Part shown: piece by piece, positions 39,611 through 49,648 of the stretch | Layout: every line of letters starts with the position of its first letter | Numbering within the stretch: position 1 is the first letter of the stretch | Origin: Thermococcus paralvinellae | GTDB taxonomy: Archaea; Methanobacteriota_B; Thermococci; Thermococcales; Thermococcaceae | DNA: 64,000 nucleotides | Direction: 5' to 3' | Assembly: GCF_000517445.1 (NCBI RefSeq) | Contig: NZ_CP006965.1 | Location: 682,001-746,000, forward strand | The notes under the pieces: generated by a model | What the model was told of the DNA's origin: nothing | What the model saw: only the letters and a program-made list of their open reading frames with translations | Database searches by the model: none | Translations under genes and position numbers: made by a program

Positions 39611-40789
39611 ATGGTCGGAATTCTCGTACAAGAAGTTATGACCGACAAGTTTGCAAAGATCGACATAAACGCCCCGCTTTCTGAAGCAATTGGAATTTTT
39701 GAGACAGAAAATCCAGATTTAATTCTTGTATTTGACGGAAAGACTTACAAAGGTGTTGTTACTCAAGATTTGCTAATTAGATCCCACTTAAAATGGGATC
39801 CAACTAAAGCTAAAGTTAGGGATGTTTACAAGCCTGCCCCTGTTGTAAAGCCCACAGATGATTTAAGCTTAGCTGCAAAGCTGATGTTGGAGACTGACTT
39901 AAAATCACTGCCTGTTGGAGAGGATAAGTCCAACATTTATGGTATAATAAGCGATATCTCACTTTTGGATAGAGTTGCTAAGGAAGAATTTGGTAAAAAA
40001 CAGGTAAAAGAGTTCATGACAACAGATGTAATAACCCTAAAGCCGGATGATACTGTTGCAAAGGCTTTAGCAACGATGAGAGACCATAGTATCTCAAGAA
40101 TTCCAATTGTAAATGAAGAAGGAAAGCTTGAAGGATTAGTAACACTCCACGACTTAATAATCCGCTTCATAAAGCCAAGATTCAAAGCCCAATATGGAGA
40201 ACTTGCAGGAGAGAAGATACCACCATTCTCAACCCAGCTAAGGGAGGTCATGATGAGGGGTGTTATCACAATACTTCCAGATGCAACTATAAGAGAAGCA
40301 GTTGCCACAATGATAGACAACCACATTGATGGTCTACTGGTTGTTAATGAAGAAAACAAGATTGTTGGCGTCCTAACAGTTAAGGATTTGCTGCTTCCAA
40401 TTTCAAGAATGGTCGAAAAAGAAGCTAAGTTTTACCTCCAGCTCGGAGGAGATGCTCATTTATTGAGTGATTTCACAAGAGAGAGGATTATCAAAGACAT
40501 CAAAAAGTTCGTTGACGGTTATGCAGATATCCTGGGCGATGAAGGAATAATTTACCTACACATAAGAAGGTTCAATGAGAAGTTCAGAGGAGTTCATCTA
40601 TACCAAGCAAGAATGAGAGTTGTAACGGATAAAGGCGTTTTCGTAGCAACAGGCGAGACATGGGGAGCAATTCAGGCAGTTCACGATGCATTGAGAGCTA
40701 TTGAAAGACAATTACTCCAAAAAGTAGAGTTGCAAAGAGATTTAAGGTATACCAAGAGATTCCTCGACAAGCTTGAACTCTGGCGCTAA
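39611..40789 (+). CDS. Four-CBS-domain protein with HPF-like C-terminal domain
   Basis: The 392-residue protein has four CBS motifs in two Bateman pairs (about residues 5-120 and 135-270: for example VKEFMTTDVITLKPDDTVAK and LREVMMRGVITILPDATIRE), which usually bind adenine nucleotides. The last about 100 residues (RIIKDIKKFVDGYADILG, IIYLHIRRF, YQARMRVVTDKGVFVATGE, AIQAVHDALRAIERQLLQKV) follow the beta-alpha-beta-beta-beta-alpha order and the C-terminal D/AI-E-R-Q-L helix of the HPF/S30AE ribosome hibernation fold. A ribosome-binding role regulated by nucleotides is inferred. GGAGGTGACAGGA precedes ATG 39611. Confidence 0.8.
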   Translation: MVGILVQEVMTDKFAKIDINAPLSEAIGIFETENPDLILVFDGKTYKGVVTQDLLIRSHLKWDPTKAKVRDVYKPAPVVKPTDDLSLAAKLMLETDLKSLPVGEDKSNIYGIISDISLLDRVAKEEFGKKQVKEFMTTDVITLKPDDTVAKALATMRDHSISRIPIVNEEGKLEGLVTLHDLIIRFIKPRFKAQYGELAGEKIPPFSTQLREVMMRGVITILPDATIREAVATMIDNHIDGLLVVNEENKIVGVLTVKDLLLPISRMVEKEAKFYLQLGGDAHLLSDFTRERIIKDIKKFVDGYADILGDEGIIYLHIRRFNEKFRGVHLYQARMRVVTDKGVFVATGETWGAIQAVHDALRAIERQLLQKVELQRDLRYTKRFLDKLELWR

Positions 40790-40804
40790 ATTTTCCTAAG
40801 TTCT

Positions 40805-41911
40805 TTACTCATATTTAGTGAACTCCCTCTCTATCAATTTTCTCTGTTTCTCGCTCAATGCATCTAGGCTTACAACAAAAATCAAGGTTCCGTTCTCCCC
40901 TATGACCCTATCTTTAAGACTTAATAGGAATTTAAACGCAGATTCAAATCCATTCTCCAGCATTAAGTATTCAAACGCATCAATATATACCACATTATAC
41001 CCTTGCTTTAATCCTTTTGTAACAAGATCTATTAGGATGTCTATTTTTGTTGGAGACATGGCAAAAATCCTGGGATTATCATCAATGATACCCTCTTTGA
41101 TTTTTGTTATCCAGTAAATGAGCATGTCATTTTCCATAGAAAACATGCGTGGGTCTTTTCTAGTGATCATAATAACATTGTTCTCCGAAAATAGATTAGG
41201 AAACATTTGTCTAACCTCATCGGGATTTGTAAATAGATAAAAGTTTCTTGAAGCTATTGTTCTTTTCTCCCTTCTGGGAGGGGTTATAGGATAAAATACG
41301 AATTTAACTGCTCCAATTGCCATTATCACTCTAAAGATTGCTCCCATGAGAAATCCATATGGAGCAAACCACTCTATATTTCGGGTGAATGGATATGTAA
41401 GGTTTAAAGCTCCAAGAAGAAACATCCCCACTGGGAAAAGCATTGCTACATAATCTCTTTTCGGAACATGAGCATAAAGAACCTTTGCTGCATACATGTT
41501 TGCAAAACCATATACTGCCAGAGGGAACAGCATCTTTAATGTGAAGCTATAGGATAGATTGGAAAGCTCACTGGTGGACATTATAAAAACCCAGATATAA
41601 GCAGCTGAAGAAAAGATAGCAAAGTACATTACATCATTTACGTCTGAAGTTGGCTTTTTAATGTGAATAGCACCCCACAGAAGAATGAATCCAATTAGGA
41701 AGGCATTTACCATTATTAAAACTTCTTCTACTGCAGGGTTTATCTGAAGCCCCAGAGGCTTAATGACATAATTCTCGGGTTCTATAGCATTTAAAAAGAA
41801 AGCCAAAGACAGCAAAAGCCACCCTTTTTCTTTGGTTTTAGTGAACTTGTAGGCTACTACAACAAATATAACCCATCTGGATATGAAATTTAAAATAGGA
41901 ATGACATCCAA
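40805..41911 (-). CDS. DUF835 membrane protein
   Basis: The 368-residue protein has an N-terminal seven-TM-like region (about residues 5-215) followed by a soluble C-terminal DUF835 domain (about 225-365: SRNFYLFTNPDEVRQMFPNL, VIMITRKDPRMF, GYNVVYIDAFEYLMLENGFE, LIFVVSLDALS). DUF835 domains in Thermococcales resemble a RecA/KaiC-like fold without the P-loop and are thought to be signalling modules. The start is TTG 41911 after GGTGAGAAAGG. It follows the nucleotidyltransferase gene by 6 nt. Confidence 0.75.
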   Translation of the reverse strand: MDVIPILNFISRWVIFVVVAYKFTKTKEKGWLLLSLAFFLNAIEPENYVIKPLGLQINPAVEEVLIMVNAFLIGFILLWGAIHIKKPTSDVNDVMYFAIFSSAAYIWVFIMSTSELSNLSYSFTLKMLFPLAVYGFANMYAAKVLYAHVPKRDYVAMLFPVGMFLLGALNLTYPFTRNIEWFAPYGFLMGAIFRVIMAIGAVKFVFYPITPPRREKRTIASRNFYLFTNPDEVRQMFPNLFSENNVIMITRKDPRMFSMENDMLIYWITKIKEGIIDDNPRIFAMSPTKIDILIDLVTKGLKQGYNVVYIDAFEYLMLENGFESAFKFLLSLKDRVIGENGTLIFVVSLDALSEKQRKLIEREFTKYE

Positions 41912-41917
41912 CCTTTC

Positions 41918-43171
41918 TCACCTTTCAATTATTTCTTTCTGTTGTTTAACAATAACCAAACTATTTGACGGGACATTTTTATCAACTATCACTCCAGGTC
42001 CAACAAATGAGTTGCTTCCTATCTTTCTACCGGGATATATGGTGACATTTATTCCGACTTTGACATTGTGTCCAATAATTGCCCCCAATTTTCTCCTCCC
42101 ACTGTCTTCAAGTTTGCCTTTTACTTCGACCTTTATCGTCCTATTATCGTGCCTCAGATTTGCTGTTATGGTCCCAGCTCCTAAGTTTGTGTGCTCTCCA
42201 ATAATCGAGTCTCCAACGTAGTTCAAATGTGGGGCATTGCTGTGATCCATTATTATTGAGTTTTTGATCTCAACTGCATTTCCGATGTGACAGTGGTTGC
42301 CGATGCTAGTATAGGGCCTTATGAAGCAGTTGGGACCAATTTTACAGTTCTTTCCAATTTTCACTGGACCAACGATATATGCGCCGCTTTTAACAACTGT
42401 GCCCTCTCCAATCTCAACTGGAGGTATTATTGTTGCTCCTTCCTCTACAACTCCTCTAATCTCATGCTTCAAATGATTCTTGAGGATATACTCGTTCAAA
42501 TTGAGCAAATCCCAAGGCCTCCCAATGTCGTTCCAATAGCCATCATAAACTGCATAGGTAACTCTTCTGCCTGTTTTTATCATGAGATTAATCGTGTCTG
42601 TTATTTCATACTCACCGCGCTTACTCAGTGGGGTTTTTTCAATGAATTCAAAGACATCTGGCTTGAATAAATAGATTCCGAGATTTGCATAGCCTCTGAT
42701 GTTTCCCGGCTTTTCTTTGATTTCTTTGACATACTTCCCTTCGACTTCAATTTTTCCAAAATGGCTTAAGTCTTCAAACTCCTTAACTAAAAGAGCAACA
42801 TCTGCTTTCCTAAATGCGTGAAGAAGAGCTTTCACAGCATCTCTCTCAAAATAAATATCCCCATTAACTGCCAAAAAAGATTCTCCTTCAATGAACTCTT
42901 TTGCAGAATATATTGCCCTCGCAGTGCCTTCTCCTTCAACTTGCTCTACGTAAGTGATTGGTTTGCCGTTGTATTCATCACCCAAAAACTCAATCAGCTT
43001 CTCTTTCTGATATCTGACGACGATTATGAATTCATCAACAAATGGATACAGATTATCGAGAACGTACTCTATAATTGCCCTATTTGCAACTTTCAACAGA
43101 ACTTTCGGTCTGTCATCAGTTAAAGGTCTTAATCTTTCACCTTTCCCAGCTGCAAGTATCACACCTTTCAA
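41918..43171 (-). CDS. Bifunctional sugar-1-phosphate nucleotidylyltransferase / acetyltransferase
   Basis: The 417-residue protein joins an N-terminal nucleotidyltransferase domain (VILAAGKGERLRPLTDDRPK at 4-23, NGDIYF, EKPGNIRGYANLGIYLF) to a C-terminal left-handed beta-helix of hexapeptide repeats (about 245-405, for example GPVKIGKNCKIGPNCFIRPY). This is the layout of archaeal ST0452-type enzymes that make UDP-GlcNAc or UDP-GalNAc from glucosamine-1-P or related sugars. The TTG start at 43171 follows GGGGGTGTTAA and overlaps the uppP stop by 4 nt. The exact sugar is unknown. Confidence 0.87.
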   Translation of the reverse strand: MKGVILAAGKGERLRPLTDDRPKVLLKVANRAIIEYVLDNLYPFVDEFIIVVRYQKEKLIEFLGDEYNGKPITYVEQVEGEGTARAIYSAKEFIEGESFLAVNGDIYFERDAVKALLHAFRKADVALLVKEFEDLSHFGKIEVEGKYVKEIKEKPGNIRGYANLGIYLFKPDVFEFIEKTPLSKRGEYEITDTINLMIKTGRRVTYAVYDGYWNDIGRPWDLLNLNEYILKNHLKHEIRGVVEEGATIIPPVEIGEGTVVKSGAYIVGPVKIGKNCKIGPNCFIRPYTSIGNHCHIGNAVEIKNSIIMDHSNAPHLNYVGDSIIGEHTNLGAGTITANLRHDNRTIKVEVKGKLEDSGRRKLGAIIGHNVKVGINVTIYPGRKIGSNSFVGPGVIVDKNVPSNSLVIVKQQKEIIER

Positions 43172-43980
43172 ATTAACACCCCCATTAACGAAGCAATCAC
43201 AGCTATGCTACCAAATAATATACAAAACTTAGAAAAATTTAACTTTTCTGCTAATTTAAGCATTCCCTCAAGTGTCAGTAAGCTCACGATGAATGCGCTC
43301 AGTACAGCTGCTAAAGATACTGTGATAGGTTCATTTACAGCTCGAAGTTCCAGAAAGAGAGCACCAAAAATCGCTGGAACTGCCATTAAGAAACTGAGCT
43401 TCACAGCTTTTTTCTGTTCGACTCCAAGCAAAAGTAAGGCCCCGATAGTCATTCCTGAACGCGAAATTCCTGGTAAAATAGCTACACCTTGGGCAATACC
43501 TGCAATTATTGCTTCTACAATCGTAACTTCCCCTTTTCTCTTCTTTGTAACAATTTGCTCAAATTCATCTTTGGGATTTTCTCTGCTCCTAGCTAGGACT
43601 ATTCCAGTTAATATCAAAGCAAAGCCTACTATTCCATTCACAGACTCAACATTTAGTGATGCAACAGCTGTCTTGAATGCTTTGTAAAGTGGAAACCCAA
43701 CCACTGCAGTAAAGAGCGTTGAGTAAAAGAGAAATGTCTCCTCTTCACCCCATCTGAGTGTTATGAGGTTCATTAAAATCTTTCCTAACTCATATCTAAA
43801 TTTAAATAGCACTGCAAAGAGAGTTCCAAAATGGAGAAGTAAAGCATAGGAATGAGCTTTTTCTGGGGAAATTCCAAAAAAGTTTATCAGTGCTAACATT
43901 ACCTGACCAGAACTGCTTATCGGTAGCCATTCAGTAAATCCCTGCAATATGCCCATTATAATTGCTTCGGTATAATTCAT
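43168..43980 (-). CDS. uppP: Undecaprenyl-diphosphatase UppP/BacA-type
   Basis: The 270-residue integral membrane protein has the signature GILQGFTEWLPISSSGQVML (about 10-29, with the EWLPISSSG motif), and the second repeat AIIAGIAQGVAILPGISRSGMTIG (about 167-190) with the PGISRSG motif. It dephosphorylates polyprenyl diphosphate for reuse as a glycan carrier. Together with the downstream nucleotidyltransferase and the uppS at 27146 it fits archaeal glycan assembly. GTGATTTGTT precedes ATG 43980. Confidence 0.93.
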   Translation of the reverse strand: MNYTEAIIMGILQGFTEWLPISSSGQVMLALINFFGISPEKAHSYALLLHFGTLFAVLFKFRYELGKILMNLITLRWGEEETFLFYSTLFTAVVGFPLYKAFKTAVASLNVESVNGIVGFALILTGIVLARSRENPKDEFEQIVTKKRKGEVTIVEAIIAGIAQGVAILPGISRSGMTIGALLLLGVEQKKAVKLSFLMAVPAIFGALFLELRAVNEPITVSLAAVLSAFIVSLLTLEGMLKLAEKLNFSKFCILFGSIAVIASLMGVLI

Positions 43981-44076
43981 AACAAATCACTGATAAAGTA
44001 TTAAAGTGCCTGGAAAAATAAACTTTTCGAGAAAAAGCTTTATGCTGTTCGGCTAATCTAATTTTGGTGATGAAAA

Positions 44077-44898
44077 ATGAAGATTACAATACTTTTTGAA
44101 AATCACAGTGGATTTAAGAAAGGTTTATGGGGTGGGCATGGATTCTCAGCTTTAGTGGAGCACAAAGGATACAAAATATTAGTTGATACTGGAGTTGATG
44201 GCGAAATTTTGTTGAAAAACATGAACGCGCTAGAAATTAAGCCTGCAGATGTTGATTATCTCTTCTTAACTCATGGGCATTATGACCACACAGAGGGCTT
44301 AAAAGCTCTTCTTGAAGCGAGAGGAGGAAAGAAGCTGACAATCATTGCTCACCCAGAAATATTTGTCAAGAGAGTTGCATTAAAGCCGCATTTGAAAGAT
44401 ATAAGTTTGCCGTTTAAGAGAGAGGAGCTTGAAGAATTAGGAGCAGAGTTCATATTAACCAGAGATCCCATCCAAATTGTTGAAGGCATTTATTCAAGCG
44501 GAGAAATTGAGAGAGTTACATGGGACAGAGCCGTTGGGTACAAGATCGAGAATGAAAAGCTCGTGAGAGATGAAGTGAAAGATGATATGGCTCTAATTCT
44601 TGACTTAGGTGATAGCATAGCAGTAATAACCGGCTGTGGACATAGCGGAGTAATTAACATAGCCATGCATGCTCAAAAGCTCATGAACAAACAAATCAAA
44701 GCTCTCATCGGTGGATTTCACTTAATCGGTGCAAAGCCTGAGCTCTTAAAAGAGACTGTTGAGAAATTAAAGGAGCTAAAAGTTGAAAAGCTTTATGCTG
44801 GTCACTGCACTGGATTTGAAGCAATGGGATTTTTCATGACTGAATTTGGAAAAGCCTTTGAGCCACTTTACGTAGGCAAAGTTATTGAACTGGGATAA
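44077..44898 (+). CDS. MBL-fold hydrolase, COG1237 type
   Basis: The 273-residue metallo-beta-lactamase-fold protein has LVDTGVDGE (about 35-43), [11 protein letters not shown] (HxHxDH, about 66-76), [10 protein letters not shown] (about 189-198), and GGFHLIG plus [11 protein letters not shown] at the C-terminus. This layout matches the archaeal COG1237 group, which includes the MJ0301 enzyme that makes an RFA-P-type intermediate of methanopterin synthesis. In Thermococcales, which lack methanopterin, the role is unclear. It precedes the radical SAM gene. Confidence 0.8.
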   Translation: MKITILFENHSGFKKGLWGGHGFSALVEHKGYKILVDTGVDGEILLKNMNALEIKPADVDYLFLTHGHYDHTEGLKALLEARGGKKLTIIAHPEIFVKRVALKPHLKDISLPFKREELEELGAEFILTRDPIQIVEGIYSSGEIERVTWDRAVGYKIENEKLVRDEVKDDMALILDLGDSIAVITGCGHSGVINIAMHAQKLMNKQIKALIGGFHLIGAKPELLKETVEKLKELKVEKLYAGHCTGFEAMGFFMTEFGKAFEPLYVGKVIELG

Positions 44899-44944
44899 AT
44901 TATCCATAAAATCCTTTTTAAGGCAACTTTTTCTCCTTTTAACC

Positions 44945-46009
44945 ATGTATGAACTGACAGAAGACTACAAACTTAGAAAAATTACAAAATTTGAGCTGGA
45001 TATGGTTGATGAGCGAGATGATCTGCTGATTATTCCTCCCTCATCTAAAGCTGGCCCCTGTGGAAACGACTGTGTATTCTGCTATCTCACTCAAAATCCT
45101 CTCCAGATGATCTATCGGGTTGCCAAGCATGACACTCTAAATGACCACCAGCTGGAAAAGAGGATTGCCTACGCAAGAGAGCATTACGATTTGTGGATTC
45201 GCGTTACTGACACTTCCGCAAATGTTCGGTTTGATGAAAAGCGTATAGAATCGCTCTACAAGGCTGGCTTAGACGAAATCCAGATTTCTCTTCACACTAC
45301 CAAAAAAGAGGTTAGGATAAAGCTCATGCATAACAGAAATGCTGGAAAAGTCATTGATTTAATACCAAAAATTGTGGAGCACTTTAGAATGATTGCCGAC
45401 ATAATTCTCACTCCTGGATATAACGTCAATGATATTGGGGAAATTTTAGATGATTTGGACAGTTTTGGAGTTCATGAAGTTAGACTCTTTCCAATTGGAG
45501 TTACAAGGTTTTCAAGAACGAGAGCACTGACGAGAGAGGAGCTTCTCTTTGTGAAGAATGTTGCGTTAGAGAAGCAAAAGGAGCTAGATATAAAAATTAT
45601 CATCCCTCCAATTTTCCAAGCCCTTTTAGGGGAGTTCACAACTGGCTTGAAACCCTTTGACATTGATATGAATATTCCAACGTATATCCTAACGGGCGAG
45701 CTTGCATATCCGGAGATGAAGCGCTTATTCCCAAAGCTCAACGTTGTTATGGTTAAGAATGAAGTATTTGGCGGGAATATCGGCACAGCTGGACTTTTGA
45801 CGGGATATGATATATTGAGAACTGTCAAACAATTGCCGGAGGTTGATTTAGGCATTCTCCTTCTCCCAGAGGTCATGTTTCATGGCGACGTTACTTTAGA
45901 CGGCTGGAGGAGGGAGGAACTCTTTAACAAAATTTTAATTGAAAAAGGTTATATCGTTGAGACTGCGCTTGAGCCTCAAGATATCCCAAAGATTTTAGAG
46001 AGATTTTAA
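44945..46009 (+). CDS. DUF512-type radical SAM protein
   Basis: The 354-residue protein has a CxxxCxxC cluster in [10 protein letters not shown] (about 38-47), the radical SAM core with [18 protein letters not shown], and a DUF512-type C-terminus ([36 protein letters not shown]). It belongs to COG1625, related to NifB/MoaA proteins; the substrate is unknown. ATG 44945 is chosen because the preceding 20 in-frame residues overlap the previous gene and lack a ribosome binding site. No Shine-Dalgarno precedes this ATG, suggesting a leaderless mRNA. Confidence 0.85.
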   Translation: MYELTEDYKLRKITKFELDMVDERDDLLIIPPSSKAGPCGNDCVFCYLTQNPLQMIYRVAKHDTLNDHQLEKRIAYAREHYDLWIRVTDTSANVRFDEKRIESLYKAGLDEIQISLHTTKKEVRIKLMHNRNAGKVIDLIPKIVEHFRMIADIILTPGYNVNDIGEILDDLDSFGVHEVRLFPIGVTRFSRTRALTREELLFVKNVALEKQKELDIKIIIPPIFQALLGEFTTGLKPFDIDMNIPTYILTGELAYPEMKRLFPKLNVVMVKNEVFGGNIGTAGLLTGYDILRTVKQLPEVDLGILLLPEVMFHGDVTLDGWRREELFNKILIEKGYIVETALEPQDIPKILERF

Positions 46010-46075
46010 CTCCAAAGCTTTAAAAACCCAATTGTAAAACCTAAGAAAGGCGAGACAAAGAAAGAGGTGAGAGAA

Positions 46076-47128
46076 ATGAAAAATCCTTTTGAAAAAATGC
46101 CAACTATCCTTTTAGCTGATGAACTCATTGATAAAGCCTTTAGGAGAGCCGAAAAAGCAGCATCATCATTCACCCCGCGAGGGAATAAAATAAGCAAAGC
46201 GAGACAGAGGGAGGAGCTTAGAATAAGAACTGTTTCAAACGTCATTAGGGATAATTTGAGGAAAATCCTTGACAGAACTCCTGGTGTCTCAACTCTGCCT
46301 CCATTCTATCAAGAGTTAGTTGACACGCTAGTTGATAGAAAGATGTTCCATAAGGCTTTAGCGTCTGTGAATTGGGCAATAAAGACAATAAGAACGCTTG
46401 AAGAGAGATACGTGGAAAAGATTAGATATTCAAGAGACCCAAATGAGATTGCTCAGCTTAGAAGGCAGTTTTACGGAAGAGTTGCAAGCGTCATTAAGGA
46501 CATTGCAGACAACTTAGAGTATCTCAACAAGGCGAGAGATGTTTTGAAGGATTTGCCAGTTATTGACCTCAGCCTGCCAACCATTGTCATAGCTGGACAT
46601 CCAAATGTTGGAAAGTCAACTCTTCTCAGGCAGCTCACAAATGCAAAGCCAGAAGTGGCGAGTTATCCCTTCACAACCAAGGGAATTAACGTTGGGCAAT
46701 TCGAGGAGCACTGGCTCAAGTATCAGGTTATAGACACTCCAGGTTTGCTTGACAGACCTCTGAGTGAGCGCAATGAAATAGAAAGGCAAGCAATTTTAGC
46801 ATTAAAGCACCTTGGAAGAGTAATAATTTACATCTTTGATCCATCAGAGTACTGTGGATTTCCACTTGAGGAGCAGATGCATCTCTTCGAAGAGATTTAC
46901 GAGGAGTTCAAAGATTTCCCATTCATAGTTGTTTTGAACAAAGTTGATGTAGCTGATGAAGAAAAGATAAGTAAAGTTGAAGAGTTCTTGAGAGCTAAAG
47001 GGATAGAGCCTATAAGAATTGTGGCTAAAGATGGGCTTGGAGTTGACAAAGTTAAAAAGAAAATATTGGGAATTCTAAAGCCAGAGCTAGAGAGGGCAAT
47101 TTACTCCGCCAAAGATGTTCCGCAGTAA
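46076..47128 (+). CDS. NOG1-family GTPase
   Basis: The 350-residue protein has an N-terminal helical NOG1 domain (about 1-160: NPFEKMPTILLADELIDKAF, LRKILDRTPGVSTLPPFYQE) and a TrmE-Era-like GTPase domain with G1 GHPNVGKSTL, G3 DTPGLLDRP, G4 NKVD. NOG1 is a GTPase of 60S assembly in eukaryotes; the archaeal form likely acts in large-subunit assembly. It ends in SAKDVPQ without the eukaryotic C-terminal extension. GAGGTGAGAGAA sets ATG 46076. It overlaps the convergent gene by 28 bp. Confidence 0.92.
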   Translation: MKNPFEKMPTILLADELIDKAFRRAEKAASSFTPRGNKISKARQREELRIRTVSNVIRDNLRKILDRTPGVSTLPPFYQELVDTLVDRKMFHKALASVNWAIKTIRTLEERYVEKIRYSRDPNEIAQLRRQFYGRVASVIKDIADNLEYLNKARDVLKDLPVIDLSLPTIVIAGHPNVGKSTLLRQLTNAKPEVASYPFTTKGINVGQFEEHWLKYQVIDTPGLLDRPLSERNEIERQAILALKHLGRVIIYIFDPSEYCGFPLEEQMHLFEEIYEEFKDFPFIVVLNKVDVADEEKISKVEEFLRAKGIEPIRIVAKDGLGVDKVKKKILGILKPELERAIYSAKDVPQ

Positions 47129-48006
47129 GGACAAAATTCCAAATGAACTGGCTTCATTTCTCCACATTTTTCGCATTTCTCCCTCAGCTTAGCTTCACAG
47201 TTCGGGCAGACTAGATAATCATCTTTTATTGGAAATCCACAGATATAACATCTGTTTTGCCCAATTCTGCGCTTGTAAACTTTTTCGAGCTTGAAGTATT
47301 CTTTTCTGATGTAGTATAAAGCTAAAACCGTTGCTACAGCACCAAAAAGGCTCAAGCCAATTACTTGAAAAGTGTTCCAAACTGCTTGAACTATCAAGTA
47401 AGCGAACAGGAGGGACGAATAAGCGATTAGGGATACAGCATAGATGTTCTTATAACGCCTAAATATGAGGAACGAAGCCAAAAATATGGGGATTACAAAA
47501 ATGAGCTTTAGGGCTAAAACTTTTGCTCGATAAGCAGAGTAAGCATTTCTATACTCTTGATAAGCCTTTTCTCTCAGCTGATCAATCTGTTGGTTAACGC
47601 TGTTTAGCTGTTTTTCTATATCTACATACGCCCTTTCAATGACTTGAAAAGCTAAATATGCTTTTTCATATTCCTCTTTTGCCCTTAAATACTCATTTTT
47701 AATCTCTTCTGCGGCATTGCCACTCTCTAAAGCAACCCTATATTCCTCACGCTTGAAAATATAGAGCTCATTTGCCTTTGTTAAATTGGTCTTTGCTTCT
47801 TCATGTAGGTTCCTAAAATGCTTAAACATGACTAACAATCTGCTCCGGTTTTCCAAAAGCTCTTTAGATACATACTTAGATTCATAATCTCGAAAATCTG
47901 GTCTTTCAATGGCATTGTTAAGCTCGCTCAGAAAATTTATGCTCGCTAAAAGGAGGAACAAGACAAAAGCACTCGCTAAAATCTTTTCAATTCTGCTATA
48001 CTCCAC
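47101..48006 (-). CDS. Coiled-coil membrane protein with C-terminal double zinc ribbon
   Basis: The 301-residue protein has a TM helix near the start (ILASAFVLFLLLASINFLSE), a long coiled-coil (about 35-160), two to three TM helices (about 165-235), and a double zinc ribbon at the end (CYICGFP, CPNCEAKL, CEKCGEM, CPYCGTSL). I favour the GTG at 48006, just after GGTGAGATTT, over TTG at 48018. Function unknown; the zinc ribbon suggests a protein-interaction or signalling role at the inner face. Convergent with NOG1, overlapping by 28 bp. Confidence 0.7.
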   Translation of the reverse strand: MEYSRIEKILASAFVLFLLLASINFLSELNNAIERPDFRDYESKYVSKELLENRSRLLVMFKHFRNLHEEAKTNLTKANELYIFKREEYRVALESGNAAEEIKNEYLRAKEEYEKAYLAFQVIERAYVDIEKQLNSVNQQIDQLREKAYQEYRNAYSAYRAKVLALKLIFVIPIFLASFLIFRRYKNIYAVSLIAYSSLLFAYLIVQAVWNTFQVIGLSLFGAVATVLALYYIRKEYFKLEKVYKRRIGQNRCYICGFPIKDDYLVCPNCEAKLREKCEKCGEMKPVHLEFCPYCGTSLAE

Positions 48007-48113
48007 AAATCTCACCAATCAAACATAAGCTCACATTATATATTAAGCTATTCACATCACAATTATTATGCAAAAAGGGTCAGCAAAAGTAAAATTATAG
48101 AAGAGGCTCAAAA

Positions 48114-48509
48114 TCAGGCGCTCTTCTCCTCTTTTATTAAAACAGCGTTAACAACACCATCTTGCCCCGGTCTTGAGGTGACGATTGCCTTCCCAATCTC
48201 AGTCTGAATGATTGCGCCCTTTGTGATGATGTTTCTTCTAACGTACTGCCTGTTTGCTGGGTTCTCGACGACACCCAAAATTTTAACTTTCTTGCCCTTC
48301 CCGCCGTCGAAGACATTTGCATAGAGTGCCTGAACAAGTCTTACCTTTCTGTTTCCACCGAATGTTCTGATGATTTTTCTTTCCTCTTTGTATTCAGCAA
48401 CTCTAGTGAAGGCTGGTTCTCTTCCAAGCTCCCTCTTTCTTTTCTTTCTTGCGAGGACAATTCTTCCACCTGAAGGCTTTTTGAGTGATCTTCCTTGCCA
48501 AATAGCCAT
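48114..48509 (-). CDS. rps8e: Ribosomal protein S8e
   Basis: The 131-residue 30S protein opens [20 protein letters not shown] and has a basic [16 protein letters not shown] loop, [19 protein letters not shown], and the C-terminal [13 protein letters not shown]. The length is typical of archaeal S8e. ATG 48509 is preceded by GAGGTGAGAGAT; three extra in-frame residues upstream are rejected. Confidence 0.97.
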   Translation of the reverse strand: MAIWQGRSLKKPSGGRIVLARKKRKRELGREPAFTRVAEYKEERKIIRTFGGNRKVRLVQALYANVFDGGKGKKVKILGVVENPANRQYVRRNIITKGAIIQTEIGKAIVTSRPGQDGVVNAVLIKEEKSA

Positions 48510-48625
48510 ATCTCTCACCTCATGATGATCTTAATCCTATGGGCATTTTAAGGAGTTTGTTTATAAGCTTTTTCCCAGAAAAGATTTAAAACATTCCAAA
48601 CAATTACTGATTAAGGTGGTAGTTA

Positions 48626-49561
48626 ATGGGAGCTATAAATGCCTTTGCTAAAACTATTGAGACTATAACCAAACATCCAAAACTATTGCTTATCCCTCTT
48701 GTTATTGCACTTCTGCTAGCACCAATCTCAGCTTACCTTCTGAAGGACTACACAGCGTTATTTACTGAGGAGATGCAAAAGAATCTTGAGCAAAAACAAG
48801 AGGGAAACGTTATTGTGGAGGAATATGGTAGCATAATTTCAAAAGAAGATATGGAGAAATTCATGGATTACATTAAAATTCTCTCCCTTCTGGGAGTTCT
48901 CTCGGCATTGCTAAATGCAATCAGCCAGTATGCAATTATAAAAGGAGTTCTCACGGCAGAGAAAGGTGAGGAATATCCCATATCCCAGCTATTCACAGAA
49001 GGTTTCAGGAATATGATCCAAGTATTCCTTGTAAACCTCATCATAGGGTTAATTGTGCTTGTAATAATAATGATCCCGCTCATTCTGGTTATTATCCCTC
49101 TGGCAGCTGGAGCAATGACGGGATCTGAGGGTCTTCTATTGGCAGCTATCTTCCTTGTGATACTAATTGAACTTCCCCTAGTTTTCTTCCTCGTTGGCTT
49201 GGGCTCAATGGCAGTTCCAATATATGTAATCAAAGGCTCAATAAGTGCGGCACTTGAATGCTTTAGTGTAGCTTTTAAAAACAAGCTCTCAACTTTGGCG
49301 TTTGGGATTCTTTTGTTGATTTCTACGGCTCTGATAATGGTGGTGCCAGGCTCTTTCATGGGGCTTGCAACACTGGGAGCGTCGGGATTTGTAACGCAGC
49401 TGCTTTTGAATTTAATTGAAGCACCGTTTCAAGCTTTAATGCAAGCTGTGATGTCTGTTGGAGGGCTAATGCTTTATCTCGAACTTACAAAAGAAGAGAG
49501 GAACCTTGAAGAGGAAATCTTGGAAGAAGTGCAGAAGGAGTTTAACGACTTTGGAGTCTGA
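48626..49561 (+). CDS. Multi-TM membrane protein of a local paralogous family
   Basis: The 311-residue protein starts MGAINAFAKTIETITKHPKL and has about six TM helices. It belongs to a set of related proteins in this region (49649, 53574, 54556) sharing an MGA-type start, an N-terminal KxPxLLxIP motif, a second TM block (about residues 85-105) and a long C-terminal helix pair. Similar to archaeal DUF7847/GDPD membrane-domain proteins. GGTGGTAGTTA precedes the start. Function unknown. Confidence 0.7.
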   Translation: MGAINAFAKTIETITKHPKLLLIPLVIALLLAPISAYLLKDYTALFTEEMQKNLEQKQEGNVIVEEYGSIISKEDMEKFMDYIKILSLLGVLSALLNAISQYAIIKGVLTAEKGEEYPISQLFTEGFRNMIQVFLVNLIIGLIVLVIIMIPLILVIIPLAAGAMTGSEGLLLAAIFLVILIELPLVFFLVGLGSMAVPIYVIKGSISAALECFSVAFKNKLSTLAFGILLLISTALIMVVPGSFMGLATLGASGFVTQLLLNLIEAPFQALMQAVMSVGGLMLYLELTKEERNLEEEILEEVQKEFNDFGV

Positions 49562-49648
49562 AGTTTTCCACCTTCATCTTCCATTCTTTTCTCCTTGTAT
49601 ATAGTAACATTTTTAACCTGTGGAGTCGTTTTAACTATGGTGATGTTT

